The notes beneath the pieces were generated by a model. The model did no database searches and had not been told where the DNA came from. It worked only from the letters and a program-made list of their open reading frames with translations. The position numbers were made by a program, and so were the translations under genes. From Streptomyces aureocirculatus (GTDB taxonomy: Bacteria; Actinomycetota; Actinomycetes; Streptomycetales; Streptomycetaceae), in the NCBI RefSeq assembly GCF_000720475.1, contig NZ_JOAP01000005.1, positions 124,001-188,000 on the forward strand: a stretch of 64,000 nucleotides of DNA, read 5' to 3'. Positions 52,628-61,080 of the stretch are shown in pieces (position 1 is the stretch's first letter; every line of letters begins with the position of its first letter).

Positions 52628-52760
52628 GCCCGCCCGGCAATGGCCGGCCCGCCCGGCGAGGCTGGATCTTCCAGCCCGTCCGGCGAGGTTGGATCCTCCG
52701 GCTCGTCCGGCGAGGCCGAATCTTCCAGCCCGTCCGGCGTTTGAGGACGAGGCCGAAGGC
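52628..52760. repeat. Tandem 27-nt amplification of the GCCCGTCCGGCG repeat
   Basis: Repeat cores start at 52628, 52647, 52674, 52701 and 52728; the last four are exactly 27 nt apart. The final copy ends in TTTGAGGACGAGGCCGAAGG, the form seen at the other loci. A CGGGGGC-AGA-GCCCCCG hairpin (52775-52791) follows. Together they occupy most of the 301-base gap after metH, and no gene is present. Confidence 0.85.
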
Positions 52761-52845
52761 CGATAAAGGGGGCCCGGGGGCAGAGCCCCCGCAACGGCGC
52801 CGAGCCCCCGGGAGATATCCCAGGGCGCACGGGACGCAAGCCCCG

Positions 52846-52851
52846 TACACT
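52846..52851 (+). promoter_or_regulatory. -10 box TACACT upstream of the HAD gene
   Basis: TACACT fits TANNNT and would start a transcript near 52858, just before the hairpin at 52866. No convincing -35 was seen. Confidence 0.45.
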
Positions 52852-52865
52852 GAACGGTCCAGCTC

Positions 52866-52893
52866 AGGCCGGTCCCCCTTGGGGGACCGGCCT
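52866..52893 (+). promoter_or_regulatory. Perfect leader hairpin before the HAD gene (attenuator-like)
   Basis: AGGCCGGTCCCCC and GGGGGACCGGCCT form a 13-bp perfect stem around TT, followed by TCTCGTC and then GGAGGTG and the ATG at 52921. Its position within the probable leader suggests attenuation or mRNA processing. It could instead be a terminator protecting the gene from upstream read-through. Confidence 0.55.
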
Positions 52894-52920
52894 TCTCGTC
52901 CCTGATGGAGGTGTGCCCGT

Positions 52921-53616
52921 ATGACCAGTACGGTCCCCGCGCTCGGTACCCGAACGGCGGAAGGCTCCGCGCTGCAGGCGGTTCTCCTCGACATGGACGG
53001 AACCCTCGTGGACACCGAGGGCTTCTGGTGGGACACCGAGGTCGAGGTCTTCGCCGGGCTCGGCCACGCCCTGGACGAGTCCTGGCGGGACGTGGTCGTT
53101 GGCGGCCCCATGACGCGCAGCGCCGGCTTCCTCATCGAGGCCACGGGCGCCGACATCACCGTCCCCGAGCTGACCGTGCTGCTCAACGACGGCTTCGAGG
53201 ACCGCATCAGCCGCACCCTGCCGCTGATGCCCGGAGCCGCGAGACTGCTCACCGAGCTCGCCGCCCACGACGTGCCGACGGCGCTCGTCTCCGCCTCGCA
53301 CCGGCGCATCATCGACCGGGTCCTTGACTCCATCGGCGCCCATCACTTCCGTCTCACCGTCGCCGGTGACGAGGTGGCGCGCACCAAACCGCACCCGGAC
53401 CCCTATCTGGTCGCCGCCGCGGGCCTCGGCGCCGACCCGGCCCGCTGCGCCGTCATCGAGGACACCGCCACCGGGGTTGCCGCCGCGGAGGCCGCGGGCT
53501 GCCGGGTCGTCGCCGTGCCGTCCGTCGCGCCGATCGCGCCGTCCGACAGCCGGACCGTCGTCCCTACACTCGAACACGTCGACCTGCGCTTCCTGCGCGG
53601 GCTCGTGCGGACCTGA
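52921..53616 (+). CDS. HAD family phosphatase (beta-phosphoglucomutase-like)
   Basis: 231 residues. HAD motif I is LLDMDGTLVDTEGFWW (about 22-37), motif II is LVSAS, motif III is the lysine in RTKPHPDPYL and motif IV is AVIEDTATGVAAAEAAG. A helical cap lies between motifs I and II, as in sugar-phosphate and nucleotide phosphatases of subfamily IA. The substrate is unknown. GGAGGTG precedes the ATG. The gene is likely monocistronic, with a distinctive leader hairpin and another hairpin at 53724. Confidence 0.93.
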   Translation: MTSTVPALGTRTAEGSALQAVLLDMDGTLVDTEGFWWDTEVEVFAGLGHALDESWRDVVVGGPMTRSAGFLIEATGADITVPELTVLLNDGFEDRISRTLPLMPGAARLLTELAAHDVPTALVSASHRRIIDRVLDSIGAHHFRLTVAGDEVARTKPHPDPYLVAAAGLGADPARCAVIEDTATGVAAAEAAGCRVVAVPSVAPIAPSDSRTVVPTLEHVDLRFLRGLVRT

Positions 53617-53723
53617 CGGACGGGACCGGCGAACCGGCCGCCGACAGCCGCCGATGGCTGAAACACCCAGGCCCCATGGCCAGTTGAAAGTGTGACGTTT
53701 CCCACCTCGAAGAGGGTCGACAG

Positions 53724-53750
53724 AGGGCCTCTCCTGTGCAGGAGAGCCCT
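53724..53750. terminator. Hairpin after the HAD gene
   Basis: CTCTCCTG and CAGGAGAG form an 8-bp stem extended by AGGG/CCCT with one bulge, 107 bases beyond the HAD stop, followed by TA. The rest of 53617-54003 presumably contains the promoter of the solute-binding-protein genes; no box could be assigned with confidence. Confidence 0.55.
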
Positions 53751-54003
53751 TACTCCCCGAGGGCGGCATGACCTTGTGTCCTGATTGGGTCAGTCGTGCA
53801 CGAAACCTTCCAGTGTCGGGTTATCGGTGCGTCCACGCCCTGTATCACTGCGTGATGGGAGCTCAACTCCAGTCCCCTCCAATGCCCCTGGTGGCGCGGA
53901 CTAATCTCGTCGCGAGAACATCGCCCCACCCCCCCCGTGCCTCATCAACCCCACCCCGCCGTTGTCGGAATCACGGGATCAAGAGCTCTGGAGAACGTCC
54001 AGC

Positions 54004-55611
54004 ATGAACCGCAAGACTCTGGTGCTGCCGGCCCTCATAGGCCTGCTCGCCCCCACGCTCGCCGCGTGCGGCGGTTCGGGCAGCGGGGACGGCGACGGTC
54101 CCATCGCGGTGGGCACCACGGACCGGTTCGCCGTATCGAAGGAGATCCCGGCTCCCTTCGACCCGGCGTACTCCTATGACGCCGGTACCTGGAACATACT
54201 GCGCCAGACCTTGCAAACGCTCATGGCCATGCCGCGCGGGGGCGGCGAGCCGGAGCCCGAGGCGGCCCAGAAGTGCGGTTTCACCGACACCGGCAACGAG
54301 CGGTACGCGTGCACCCTGCGCAAGGACCTGAAGTTCGCCGACGGCAAGCCGCTGACCGCCGCCGACGTGAAGTTCTCCATCGAGCGCGTGCGCGACATGA
54401 AGGTGGCCAACTCCAGCGGCGTCGACGGCCTGGTGTCGAACGTGGAGACCATCGAGGTCCAGGGCGAGCGCGGCATCGTCTTCCACCTCAAGAGCCCGGA
54501 CGCGACGTTCCCGTTCAAGCTCGCCACTCCGATCGCGGGCATCGTCAGCCCCGACAAGTACAGCAAGAACAAGCTGCGCGACGGCTTCGATGTGGACGGC
54601 TCCGGCCCGTACACCGTCAAGTCGGAAGTGAAGAACGGCCAGGTCGTCAAGGCGGTCTTCAGCAAGAACTCCCACTACAAGGGTTCTTACACGCAGTCGA
54701 ACGACAAGGTCGAGCTGCGCACCTTCATGAACACCGCCAGCATGGGCAAGGCGCTGGACAAGGGCGACATCGACCTGATGACCCGCACCATGTCGCCGCA
54801 GCAGATCAAGGATCTCGACGAGAGCCCGGGCAAGGACATCGACCTCGTCGAGATGCCCGGCCTCGAAATCCGCTACCTCGCCTTCAACACCACCGCGCCG
54901 ACCGTCAAGAACAAGGCCGTGCGGCAGGCGATGGCCCAGATCGTCGACCGCGGCGAGGTCGCGAGCAGCGTGTACGGCTCCACCGCCGACCCGCTGTACT
55001 CCCTGGTGCCGACCACCATCACGGGTCACTCCAACTCGTTCTTCAACAAGTACGAGAACCCGGACCCGAAGAAGGCCAAGCAGTTGCTCTCCCAGGCCGG
55101 CATCGACACACCGGTCAAGCTGACCATGCACTACACCACGGACCACTACGGCCCGGCCACGAAGAAGGAGTTCGAGACGCTGCAGAAGCAGCTCAACGAC
55201 AGCGGCCTCTTCGACGTGCAGATCAAGGGCGAGATCTGGAACACCTTCCGCCCGGCGGAGCGCGAGGGCAAGTACGACGTCTACGGCATGGGCTGGTTCC
55301 CCGACTTCCCCGACGCAGACAGCTTCCTGGCACCGTTCCTCGGCGAGGACAACTTCCTCGGCTCGCCCTACCGCAACCGCACCATCAACGACGAACTCAT
55401 CCCCACCTCCCGCCGCGAGGCCGACCGCCTCAGCGCCAGCAAGAGCATCGAGAAGATCCAGGACATCGTCGCCGAGGACGTCCCGGTGCTACCGCTGTGG
55501 CAGGGCAAGCAGTACATCGCCGCGCGTGACGACATCACGGGCGTCGAATGGGCCCTGAACTCCTCCTCGAATCTGCAGCTCTGGGAGCTCGCCCGCGGTG
55601 TGAGCGACTGA
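54004..55611 (+). CDS. ABC transporter substrate-binding lipoprotein (family 5), first copy
   Basis: 535 residues from the ATG at 54004, with GGAGA 9 bases upstream; the longer frame is not supported. A lipoprotein signal (MNRKTLVLPALIGLLAPTLAAC) puts Cys22 as the lipidated residue. The family 5 peptide/oligosaccharide-binding fold is clear: DPAYSYDAGTWNILRQTLQTLM, KFADGKPLTAADVKFSIERV, FNTTAPTVKNKAVRQAMAQIVDRGEVASSVY. It resembles DppA/OppA. A paralogue follows 44 bases later. No permease or ATPase gene is linked. Confidence 0.95.
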   Translation: MNRKTLVLPALIGLLAPTLAACGGSGSGDGDGPIAVGTTDRFAVSKEIPAPFDPAYSYDAGTWNILRQTLQTLMAMPRGGGEPEPEAAQKCGFTDTGNERYACTLRKDLKFADGKPLTAADVKFSIERVRDMKVANSSGVDGLVSNVETIEVQGERGIVFHLKSPDATFPFKLATPIAGIVSPDKYSKNKLRDGFDVDGSGPYTVKSEVKNGQVVKAVFSKNSHYKGSYTQSNDKVELRTFMNTASMGKALDKGDIDLMTRTMSPQQIKDLDESPGKDIDLVEMPGLEIRYLAFNTTAPTVKNKAVRQAMAQIVDRGEVASSVYGSTADPLYSLVPTTITGHSNSFFNKYENPDPKKAKQLLSQAGIDTPVKLTMHYTTDHYGPATKKEFETLQKQLNDSGLFDVQIKGEIWNTFRPAEREGKYDVYGMGWFPDFPDADSFLAPFLGEDNFLGSPYRNRTINDELIPTSRREADRLSASKSIEKIQDIVAEDVPVLPLWQGKQYIAARDDITGVEWALNSSSNLQLWELARGVSD

Positions 55612-55655
55612 CCGGTCGCGGCACCCGTGTACGGAAACAACGACAAGGCACGTAA

Positions 55656-57236
55656 GTGAAACTGCGCAACCAGTGGCTGACCGTTCCCCTCACCTCCGGC
55701 CTCGCCGCGACCCTGCTCACGGGGTGCGGGTCGGAGACCGGCGGCTCGGCCAAGGACAGCGACTCCGTGGTGGTGGGGATGTCCGACGACGTCCTCGCCA
55801 CCGACCCCGCCTCCGGTTACGACCCGGGCTCGTGGCTGCTCTTCAACAACGTCTTCCAGTCGCTCCTGAGCTTCCCCAAGGGAGCCACCGAGCCGGAGCC
55901 CGAGGCCGCGCGCAAGTGCGGCTTCAGCGACCAGCAGGCCAAGGTCTTCACCTGCACGCTGCGGGACGGCCTGAAGTTCAGCAACGGGAACTCCCTGACG
56001 TCGAAGGACGTCAAGTACTCCTTCGACCGCATGCGGAAGATCGACGTCGAGGGCGGTCCTGCGACCATGCTGTCGATGCTCGACACCGTCACGACGCCGA
56101 ACGCCAAGACGGTCGTCTTCAAGCTGAAGTTCCCCGACGCGACCTTCCCCAGCAAGATCGCTTCCGGCGCCGGCTCCATCGTCGACCACCGCGAATACCC
56201 CATGGACGAACTGCGCACGGACGGCGAGGCCGTGGGCTCGGGGCCGTACAAGCTCGACTCGTTCAGCAAGGACGAGGCGCAGTTCTCCGTCAACTCCCGG
56301 TACCAGGGCACCGCCAAGACCCGCAATGACGGCGTCACCCTGCGCTTCTTCAAGAACGACCGCAAGGGCCTGAAGCAGGCGATCACCGACCACGAGATCG
56401 ACGTCGCCTATCGAGGCCTGGCCGCCGCGGACATCGACGACATCGAGAAGAACGCCTCCGACCAGAAGATGGAGATCATCGAGGGCACCAGCGCGGAGGT
56501 GCAGCACCTGGTCTTCAACATGAAGGACCCGATGGCCGGCAAGTCCGGCGTGCGCAAGGCCATCGCCTATCTCCTGGACCGCGAGGCGCTCGTCGACCAG
56601 GTGTACCAGGGCACGGCGACGCCGCTGTACTCGATCGTCCCGGCCGGTATCGGCGGCCACAACACGGCCTTCTTCGACACCTACGGCGCCCGCCCGCAGC
56701 GGGACAAGGCCGCGGCCGCGCTGAACCAGGCGGGCATCGACGGCAAGGCCAAGCTGACGCTGTGGTCCACGCCGTCCCGCTACGGCCCCGCAACCGACCA
56801 GGAGCTGCGCGCGATAGCCAAGCAGCTCAACGCCAGCGGTCTGTTCGAGGCCGATGTGAAGTCCGTCGAGTTCGAACAGTACGAGAAGGACATCAAGGCC
56901 GGGAAGTACGGCGTGTACGTCAAGGGCTGGGTGCCGGACTATCCGGACCCGGACAACTTCACGCAGCCGTTCTTCGGCAAGGACAACGTCCTGTCGAACA
57001 ACTACGAGAACCCGACCATCACCGGGAAGATCATTCCCAATACGGCCGCGCAGAGCGACCGCACGTCGACCGACAAGGACTACGGCCGGCTCCAGAACAT
57101 CGTCGCCGAGGAGCTGCCCATCCTGCCCGTCTGGCAGGCCAAGCAGTACGCCGTCGTCCGCGACAACGTGTACGGCGTGGAGTCCTGCCTGGACGCGTCG
57201 ACCGTCTTCCGCTTCTGGGAGATCAGCAAGGGCTGA
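55656..57236 (+). CDS. ABC transporter substrate-binding lipoprotein (family 5), second copy
   Basis: 526 residues from the GTG at 55656. The lipoprotein signal ends with LLTGCGSETGG, giving Cys24 as the lipidation site. The fold is the same as the previous gene, with shared stretches such as DPASGYDPGSWLLFNNVFQSLL, KFSNGNSLTSKDVKYSFDRM and IVAEELPILPVWQAKQYAVVRD. The two clearly arose by tandem duplication but have diverged substantially. Both probably feed a peptide transporter encoded elsewhere, or act as sensors. Its last codons belong to a 31-nt duplication. Confidence 0.95.
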   Translation: MKLRNQWLTVPLTSGLAATLLTGCGSETGGSAKDSDSVVVGMSDDVLATDPASGYDPGSWLLFNNVFQSLLSFPKGATEPEPEAARKCGFSDQQAKVFTCTLRDGLKFSNGNSLTSKDVKYSFDRMRKIDVEGGPATMLSMLDTVTTPNAKTVVFKLKFPDATFPSKIASGAGSIVDHREYPMDELRTDGEAVGSGPYKLDSFSKDEAQFSVNSRYQGTAKTRNDGVTLRFFKNDRKGLKQAITDHEIDVAYRGLAAADIDDIEKNASDQKMEIIEGTSAEVQHLVFNMKDPMAGKSGVRKAIAYLLDREALVDQVYQGTATPLYSIVPAGIGGHNTAFFDTYGARPQRDKAAAALNQAGIDGKAKLTLWSTPSRYGPATDQELRAIAKQLNASGLFEADVKSVEFEQYEKDIKAGKYGVYVKGWVPDYPDPDNFTQPFFGKDNVLSNNYENPTITGKIIPNTAAQSDRTSTDKDYGRLQNIVAEELPILPVWQAKQYAVVRDNVYGVESCLDASTVFRFWEISKG

Positions 57237-57286
57237 GCGCCGGGCCGAGCAGAGCAGCGAGGGCTGAGCGCCGCGCCGAGCGGAAC
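57225..57286. repeat. 31-nt direct duplication spanning the stop codon
   Basis: Units at 57225-57255 and 57256-57286 share AGGGCTGAGCGCC with a few mismatches, and a third partial unit starts at 57287. The first unit contains the TGA of the second substrate-binding protein gene. Confidence 0.8.
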
Positions 57287-57289
57287 AGC

Positions 57290-57327
57290 AAAGGGGGGCG
57301 GATCCCGTACGGGATCCGCCCCCCTTT
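57290..57327. terminator. 38-nt perfect palindrome with A/T tails
   Basis: AAAGGGGGGCGGATCCCGT and its exact complement, centred at 57308/57309, ending in TTTCC on the plus strand. It is a bidirectional terminator between the converging substrate-binding-protein and response-regulator genes. Confidence 0.9.
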
Positions 57328-57352
57328 CCTTGCTTGCTGTCCCGGGCGGGAC

Positions 57353-58024
57353 TTACTGCGCCCCCGGCCGGACGAGGCCGCTCTCGTAGGCGTAGACGGC
57401 CGCCTGCACCCGGTCCCGAAGGCCCAGCTTCGTCAGGACGTGTCCCACGTGCGTCTTCACGGTCGTCTCGCTGACGAACAGGTCCGCGGCGATCTCGGCG
57501 TTGGACAGCCCTCGGGCGACCAGCTTCAACACCTCCACCTCACGCTCCGTCAGCGTGTGCAGCGTGTCGGGAACCGGCTCGTCCCCGGACGGCAGATGCC
57601 CCGCGTACTTGTCGAGCAGCCGCCGGGTGATGCTCGGCGCCAGCATCGCCTCGCCCCCGGCGACCACCCGGATCGCCTGCACCAGCTCGTTGGCCGGGGC
57701 GTCCTTGAGGAGGAACCCGCTGGCGCCCGCGCGCAGCGCCTCCACCACGTACTCGTCGAGATCGAAGGTGGTCAGGACGAGGACCTTCGCCGGGCCGTCC
57801 CTGCCGGGTCCTGTGATCTGCCGGGTGGCCTCCACCCCGTCCATCCGCGGCATGCGGATGTCCATGAGCACCACATCGGGCTGTAGTGCCCGCACTTGGT
57901 CCAGAGCCTGCAGGCCGTCTCCGGCCTCGCCGACGACCGCGATGTCCTGCTCGGCCTCCAGGATCATGCGGAAACCCGTGCGCAGCAGCGGCTGGTCGTC
58001 GACCAGTAGGACGCGGATGGCCAC
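57353..58024 (-). CDS. NarL/FixJ response regulator without an adjacent kinase
   Basis: 223 residues. Receiver domain: acidic pair DD near residue 9-10, phospho-acceptor D55 (VLMDIRMPRMDG), T in VLTTFD and K in GFLLKDAPA. The C-terminal LuxR-type helix-turn-helix spans about residues 150-215 (LTEREVEVLKLVARGLSNAEIAADLFVSETTVKTHVGHVLTKLGLRDR). No sensor kinase is seen on either side, although members of this family are usually paired. It could be orphan or act with a distant kinase. Its start is 15 bases from the RecB-type gene stop, so they may be cotranscribed. Confidence 0.95.
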   Translation of the reverse strand: MAIRVLLVDDQPLLRTGFRMILEAEQDIAVVGEAGDGLQALDQVRALQPDVVLMDIRMPRMDGVEATRQITGPGRDGPAKVLVLTTFDLDEYVVEALRAGASGFLLKDAPANELVQAIRVVAGGEAMLAPSITRRLLDKYAGHLPSGDEPVPDTLHTLTEREVEVLKLVARGLSNAEIAADLFVSETTVKTHVGHVLTKLGLRDRVQAAVYAYESGLVRPGAQ

Positions 58025-58039
58025 GTAATTCTCCTTCGC

Positions 58040-58969
58040 CTAGCCCGGGCCCATTCTGCCCTGCTCGTCACCGGGCGACTCCGGCGGCCTCACCGCGAGC
58101 GGATACGGCGGGGGCGTGCCGCCGAATTCCGGACAGACCGCCCGGTGGTCGCACCAGCCGCACAGCTTCGTCGGCCGCGGCCGCCACTCTCCCGTCTCGG
58201 TGGCACGGACGATGGCGTCCCACAGGGAGAGCAGCTTCCGCTCGACCCGCTCCAGGTCGGCCTCGACCGGGTCGTATGTGATGACGTCGCCGCTGCCCAG
58301 GTACACGAGCTGGAGGCGGCGGGGGACGAGGCCCTTCAGGCGCCACACCACGAGGGCGTAGAACTTCATCTGGAACAGGGCGCCCTCCGCGTACTCGGGG
58401 CGGGGGGCCTTGCCGGTCTTGTAGTCGACGATGCGGACCTCGCCGGTCGGGGCGACGTCGACGCGGTCGATGATGCCGCGCAGCTTCAGGCCCGAGGCCA
58501 GCTCGGCCTCCACGAACAGCTCCCGCTCGGCGGGCTCCAGGCGCGTCGGGTCCTCCAGCGTGAACCACCGCTCGACCAGGCGCTCGGCGTCGGCCAGCCA
58601 CCGGGCCAGGCGCTCGCCGACGCCGTCCGCGTCGCCCGTGCGGTCGTCCGTGGCATCGGCGTTCTCGGCGTCGTCGTCCGCGAAGAGCTCTGCCAGCTCC
58701 GGCTTGGCTTCGCGCAGGCGCTCCCACTGTCCCGGGATCAGGGCCTTGGCCCGCGGCGCCGTGCGCTCGGTCGCGGGCGCGTCGAACAGTCTCTCCAGGA
58801 CGGCGTGGACCAGGGTCCCGCGGGTGGCCGCCTCGCTCGGCTTCTCCGGCAGCTTGTCGATCACTCGGAAGCGATACAGCAGCGGGCACTGCATGAAGTC
58901 GCTCGCGCGCGAGGGCGACAGGGACGCCGGGCGCGCGGCCACCCGGATGTCGTCGGTCCTGGTTTCCAT
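58040..58969 (-). CDS. RecB-family PD-(D/E)XK exonuclease with Fe-S cluster
   Basis: 309 residues from the ATG at 58969. Motifs: N-terminal cysteine in DFMQCPLLYRFRVIDKLP, histidine in TRGTLVHAVLERLF, and the nuclease core RGIIDRVDVAPTGEVRIVDYKTGK (D...DYK). The C-terminal CGWCDHRAVC supplies three more cysteines, giving the four-cysteine iron-sulfur staple of AddB/Cas4-type nucleases. Rv2119-like proteins are in the same position in mycobacteria next to trmI. The biological substrate is unknown. A TAGGGT box lies 8 nt before the ATG, with no ribosome binding site. Confidence 0.92.
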   Translation of the reverse strand: METRTDDIRVAARPASLSPSRASDFMQCPLLYRFRVIDKLPEKPSEAATRGTLVHAVLERLFDAPATERTAPRAKALIPGQWERLREAKPELAELFADDDAENADATDDRTGDADGVGERLARWLADAERLVERWFTLEDPTRLEPAERELFVEAELASGLKLRGIIDRVDVAPTGEVRIVDYKTGKAPRPEYAEGALFQMKFYALVVWRLKGLVPRRLQLVYLGSGDVITYDPVEADLERVERKLLSLWDAIVRATETGEWRPRPTKLCGWCDHRAVCPEFGGTPPPYPLAVRPPESPGDEQGRMGPG

Positions 58970-58977
58970 GACCTCAG

Positions 58978-58983
58978 ACCCTA
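58978..58983 (-). promoter_or_regulatory. -10 box TAGGGT for leaderless RecB-type gene
   Basis: On the minus strand TAGGGT is 8 nt before the ATG at 58969, without a Shine-Dalgarno sequence. Confidence 0.45.
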
Positions 58984-59098
58984 CGACCCACCACTGACAA
59001 CCGCCGCATACCATCGACGACAGACCCTCCCGCCCTGCATGATCGTGCGTGTACCGCGCCGGAGCAGGAGCGGGGGACGCATCGAACGAGGGGACATC

Positions 59099-61009
59099 GT
59101 GGACGAAAGCGGCGGCAGCGGCAGGCCGCAGTCCGAGAACGCGCCCGCCCAGGCGGAGAGCGCGCCGTCCAGCACGTCCCGTCCGGCGGCCGGCCACCGC
59201 CCGTCCGACGAGCCCGGCCCGGCGTCGGGCCCGTCCCGTCCGGTGGGCGGGTCCCTCGACGAGGGGTCCGACTCGGGGGAGCATCCGTCCCGTCCGGCGG
59301 TCGGCCGTGACCCGGCAGATGAGCCCGGCCCGGCAGATGAGCCCGGTCCGGCCGATGAGCCCGGTCCGGCGGTGGGGCCGTCCCGTCCGGCTGCCGGGCC
59401 CCTCGGCGAGGAGTCCGCCCCGGGGGAACATCCGACCCGGCCCGGCGATGAGGCCGGCCCGTCTAGGCCCACGGGCCATGACCCCGCGGAAGGCGAGCCC
59501 GGCGCGCCGACGAGCCCGGCACAGCCCGAGGTCGACCCCGCTCCCCCCCGTGACGGCGAGCACGGCACGGCGCCGGGCGGGACGCGGCCGGGAGACGCCC
59601 CAAGGACCGACGACACGCCCGGCCCGGCAGGTGAAGGTGAGCGCCGCGTCGGCAGCGAGCCCGACCCGGTGGGCGGCGACACGGCCGGGTCCCCGGGTGA
59701 GCGCCCGGCGCCCCCGCGCCCCGGTGCTTCCGTGTCCGTCCGGAAGGAACACCCCGCCGACCGAGGAGCCGACGGGAGCGAGGCCGCCCGGGCGGCGCGC
59801 ACCCGGCGGGCGCAAGCCCACCACACGCCGGGCGAGCCGCCCAAGGAGGAGCCGAAGAACCCCGGTGGCGGTCTGCTCATGGGGCGTCCCTTCGGGGTGC
59901 CCGTGTACGTGGCCCCGAGCTGGTTCCTGGTGGCCGCGCTGATCACCTGGGTGTTCGGCGGGCAGCTCGACCGCGTACTGCCCGAGCTCGGCAACGCCCG
60001 CTATCTCGTGTCACTGTTCTTCGCGGTCGCCTTCTACGCGTCCGTGCTCGTCCACGAGCTTGCCCACACCGTCGCGGCCCTCCGCTTCAAGCTGCCGGTG
60101 CGCCGCATCCAGCTCCAGTTCTTCGGGGGCGTCAGCGAGATCGAGAAGGAGAGCGAGACGCCGGGACGCGAGTTCGTGCTCGCGTTCGTCGGCCCGCTGC
60201 TCTCCCTCGTCCTCGCGGGCGTCTTCTACGCGGGCATGCAGGCCGTGGAACCCGGCACCGTGCCGGGCGTACTGCTCGCCGGTCTCATGATCTCCAACCT
60301 CATCGTCGCCGCCTTCAACCTGCTGCCCGGCCTGCCCCTCGACGGCGGCCGCATGCTGCGTGCCGTCGTCTGGAAGATCACCGGCAGGCCCATGAGCGGC
60401 ACCGTCGCCGCCGCCTGGGTCGGCCGCGCCCTCGCCATCTCCGTACTCGTCGGCCTGCCGATCCTCAACCAGTCCGGCGCCCTCGGCGGCGAGACCCAGG
60501 ACATCGGCGGCATGGACACCGTCACCGACGCCCTGCTCGCCGCGATCCTGGCCGCCATCATCTGGACCGGGGCCGGCAACAGCCTGCGCATGGCCCGGCT
60601 GCGCGAGCACCTGCCCGAGCTGCGCGCCCGCGCGCTGACCCGGCGCGCCGTCCCGGTCGAGACGGACACCCCGCTGTCCGAGGCCCTGCGCCGCGCCAAC
60701 GCCGCCGGGGCCCGCGCCCTGGTGGTCGTCGACGCCGACGGCGACCCCCTGTCGGTGGTCCGGGAGGCGGCCATCGTCGGCGTGCCGGAGCACCGCCGCC
60801 CCTGGGTGACGGTCGGCGGGCTCGCCCAGGACATCACCGAGGGCATGCGGATCCCCGCGGACGTGGCGGGGGAGGACCTCCTGGACCGGCTGCGGACAAC
60901 CCCCGCGAGCGAGTACCTGGTCGTCGAGGAGTCCGGCGAGATCTACGGCGTCCTGTCCGCCGCCGACGTCGAGCGCGCCTTCGTCAAGGCCATGGCACGG
61001 CCGAACTGA
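59099..61009 (+). CDS. Site-2 protease family (M50) with CBS domains and long disordered N terminus
   Basis: 636 residues from the GTG at 59099, with GAGGGGA upstream. Residues 1-255 are a Pro/Gly/Asp/Ser-rich disordered head containing an ADEPGP triplicate (bases about 59325-59370). The membrane protease follows: PSWFLVAALITWVFGG, zinc motif HELAHT near residue 318, and the third ligand in LPGLPLDGGRML near 413. Residues about 520-636 are a CBS pair (VETDTPLSEALRRANAAGARALVVV). It should cleave membrane-embedded substrates and sense a nucleotide through CBS. The typical relatives begin nearer MGRPFGVPVYVAP; the ordered start is at base 59878. Confidence 0.9.
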   Translation: MDESGGSGRPQSENAPAQAESAPSSTSRPAAGHRPSDEPGPASGPSRPVGGSLDEGSDSGEHPSRPAVGRDPADEPGPADEPGPADEPGPAVGPSRPAAGPLGEESAPGEHPTRPGDEAGPSRPTGHDPAEGEPGAPTSPAQPEVDPAPPRDGEHGTAPGGTRPGDAPRTDDTPGPAGEGERRVGSEPDPVGGDTAGSPGERPAPPRPGASVSVRKEHPADRGADGSEAARAARTRRAQAHHTPGEPPKEEPKNPGGGLLMGRPFGVPVYVAPSWFLVAALITWVFGGQLDRVLPELGNARYLVSLFFAVAFYASVLVHELAHTVAALRFKLPVRRIQLQFFGGVSEIEKESETPGREFVLAFVGPLLSLVLAGVFYAGMQAVEPGTVPGVLLAGLMISNLIVAAFNLLPGLPLDGGRMLRAVVWKITGRPMSGTVAAAWVGRALAISVLVGLPILNQSGALGGETQDIGGMDTVTDALLAAILAAIIWTGAGNSLRMARLREHLPELRARALTRRAVPVETDTPLSEALRRANAAGARALVVVDADGDPLSVVREAAIVGVPEHRRPWVTVGGLAQDITEGMRIPADVAGEDLLDRLRTTPASEYLVVEESGEIYGVLSAADVERAFVKAMARPN

Positions 61010-61068
61010 CACCCCGCGGCGGCGGCCCCCGGCCGGCCTCGGTGGTCGGCGGGCCCTGTCGCGGCCGG

Positions 61069-61074
61069 TAGGCT
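61069..61074 (+). promoter_or_regulatory. -10 box TAGGCT for leaderless trmI
   Basis: TAGGCT is 6 nt before the ATG at 61081, with no ribosome binding site. Confidence 0.6.
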
Positions 61075-61080
61075 GGTCAC

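Noticed and set aside
57353..58024. Two-component pair with a kinase
   Set aside because: The gene beside the response regulator is a PD-(D/E)XK nuclease, and the other side is a converging lipoprotein gene. No histidine-kinase motif occurs in the window near it.
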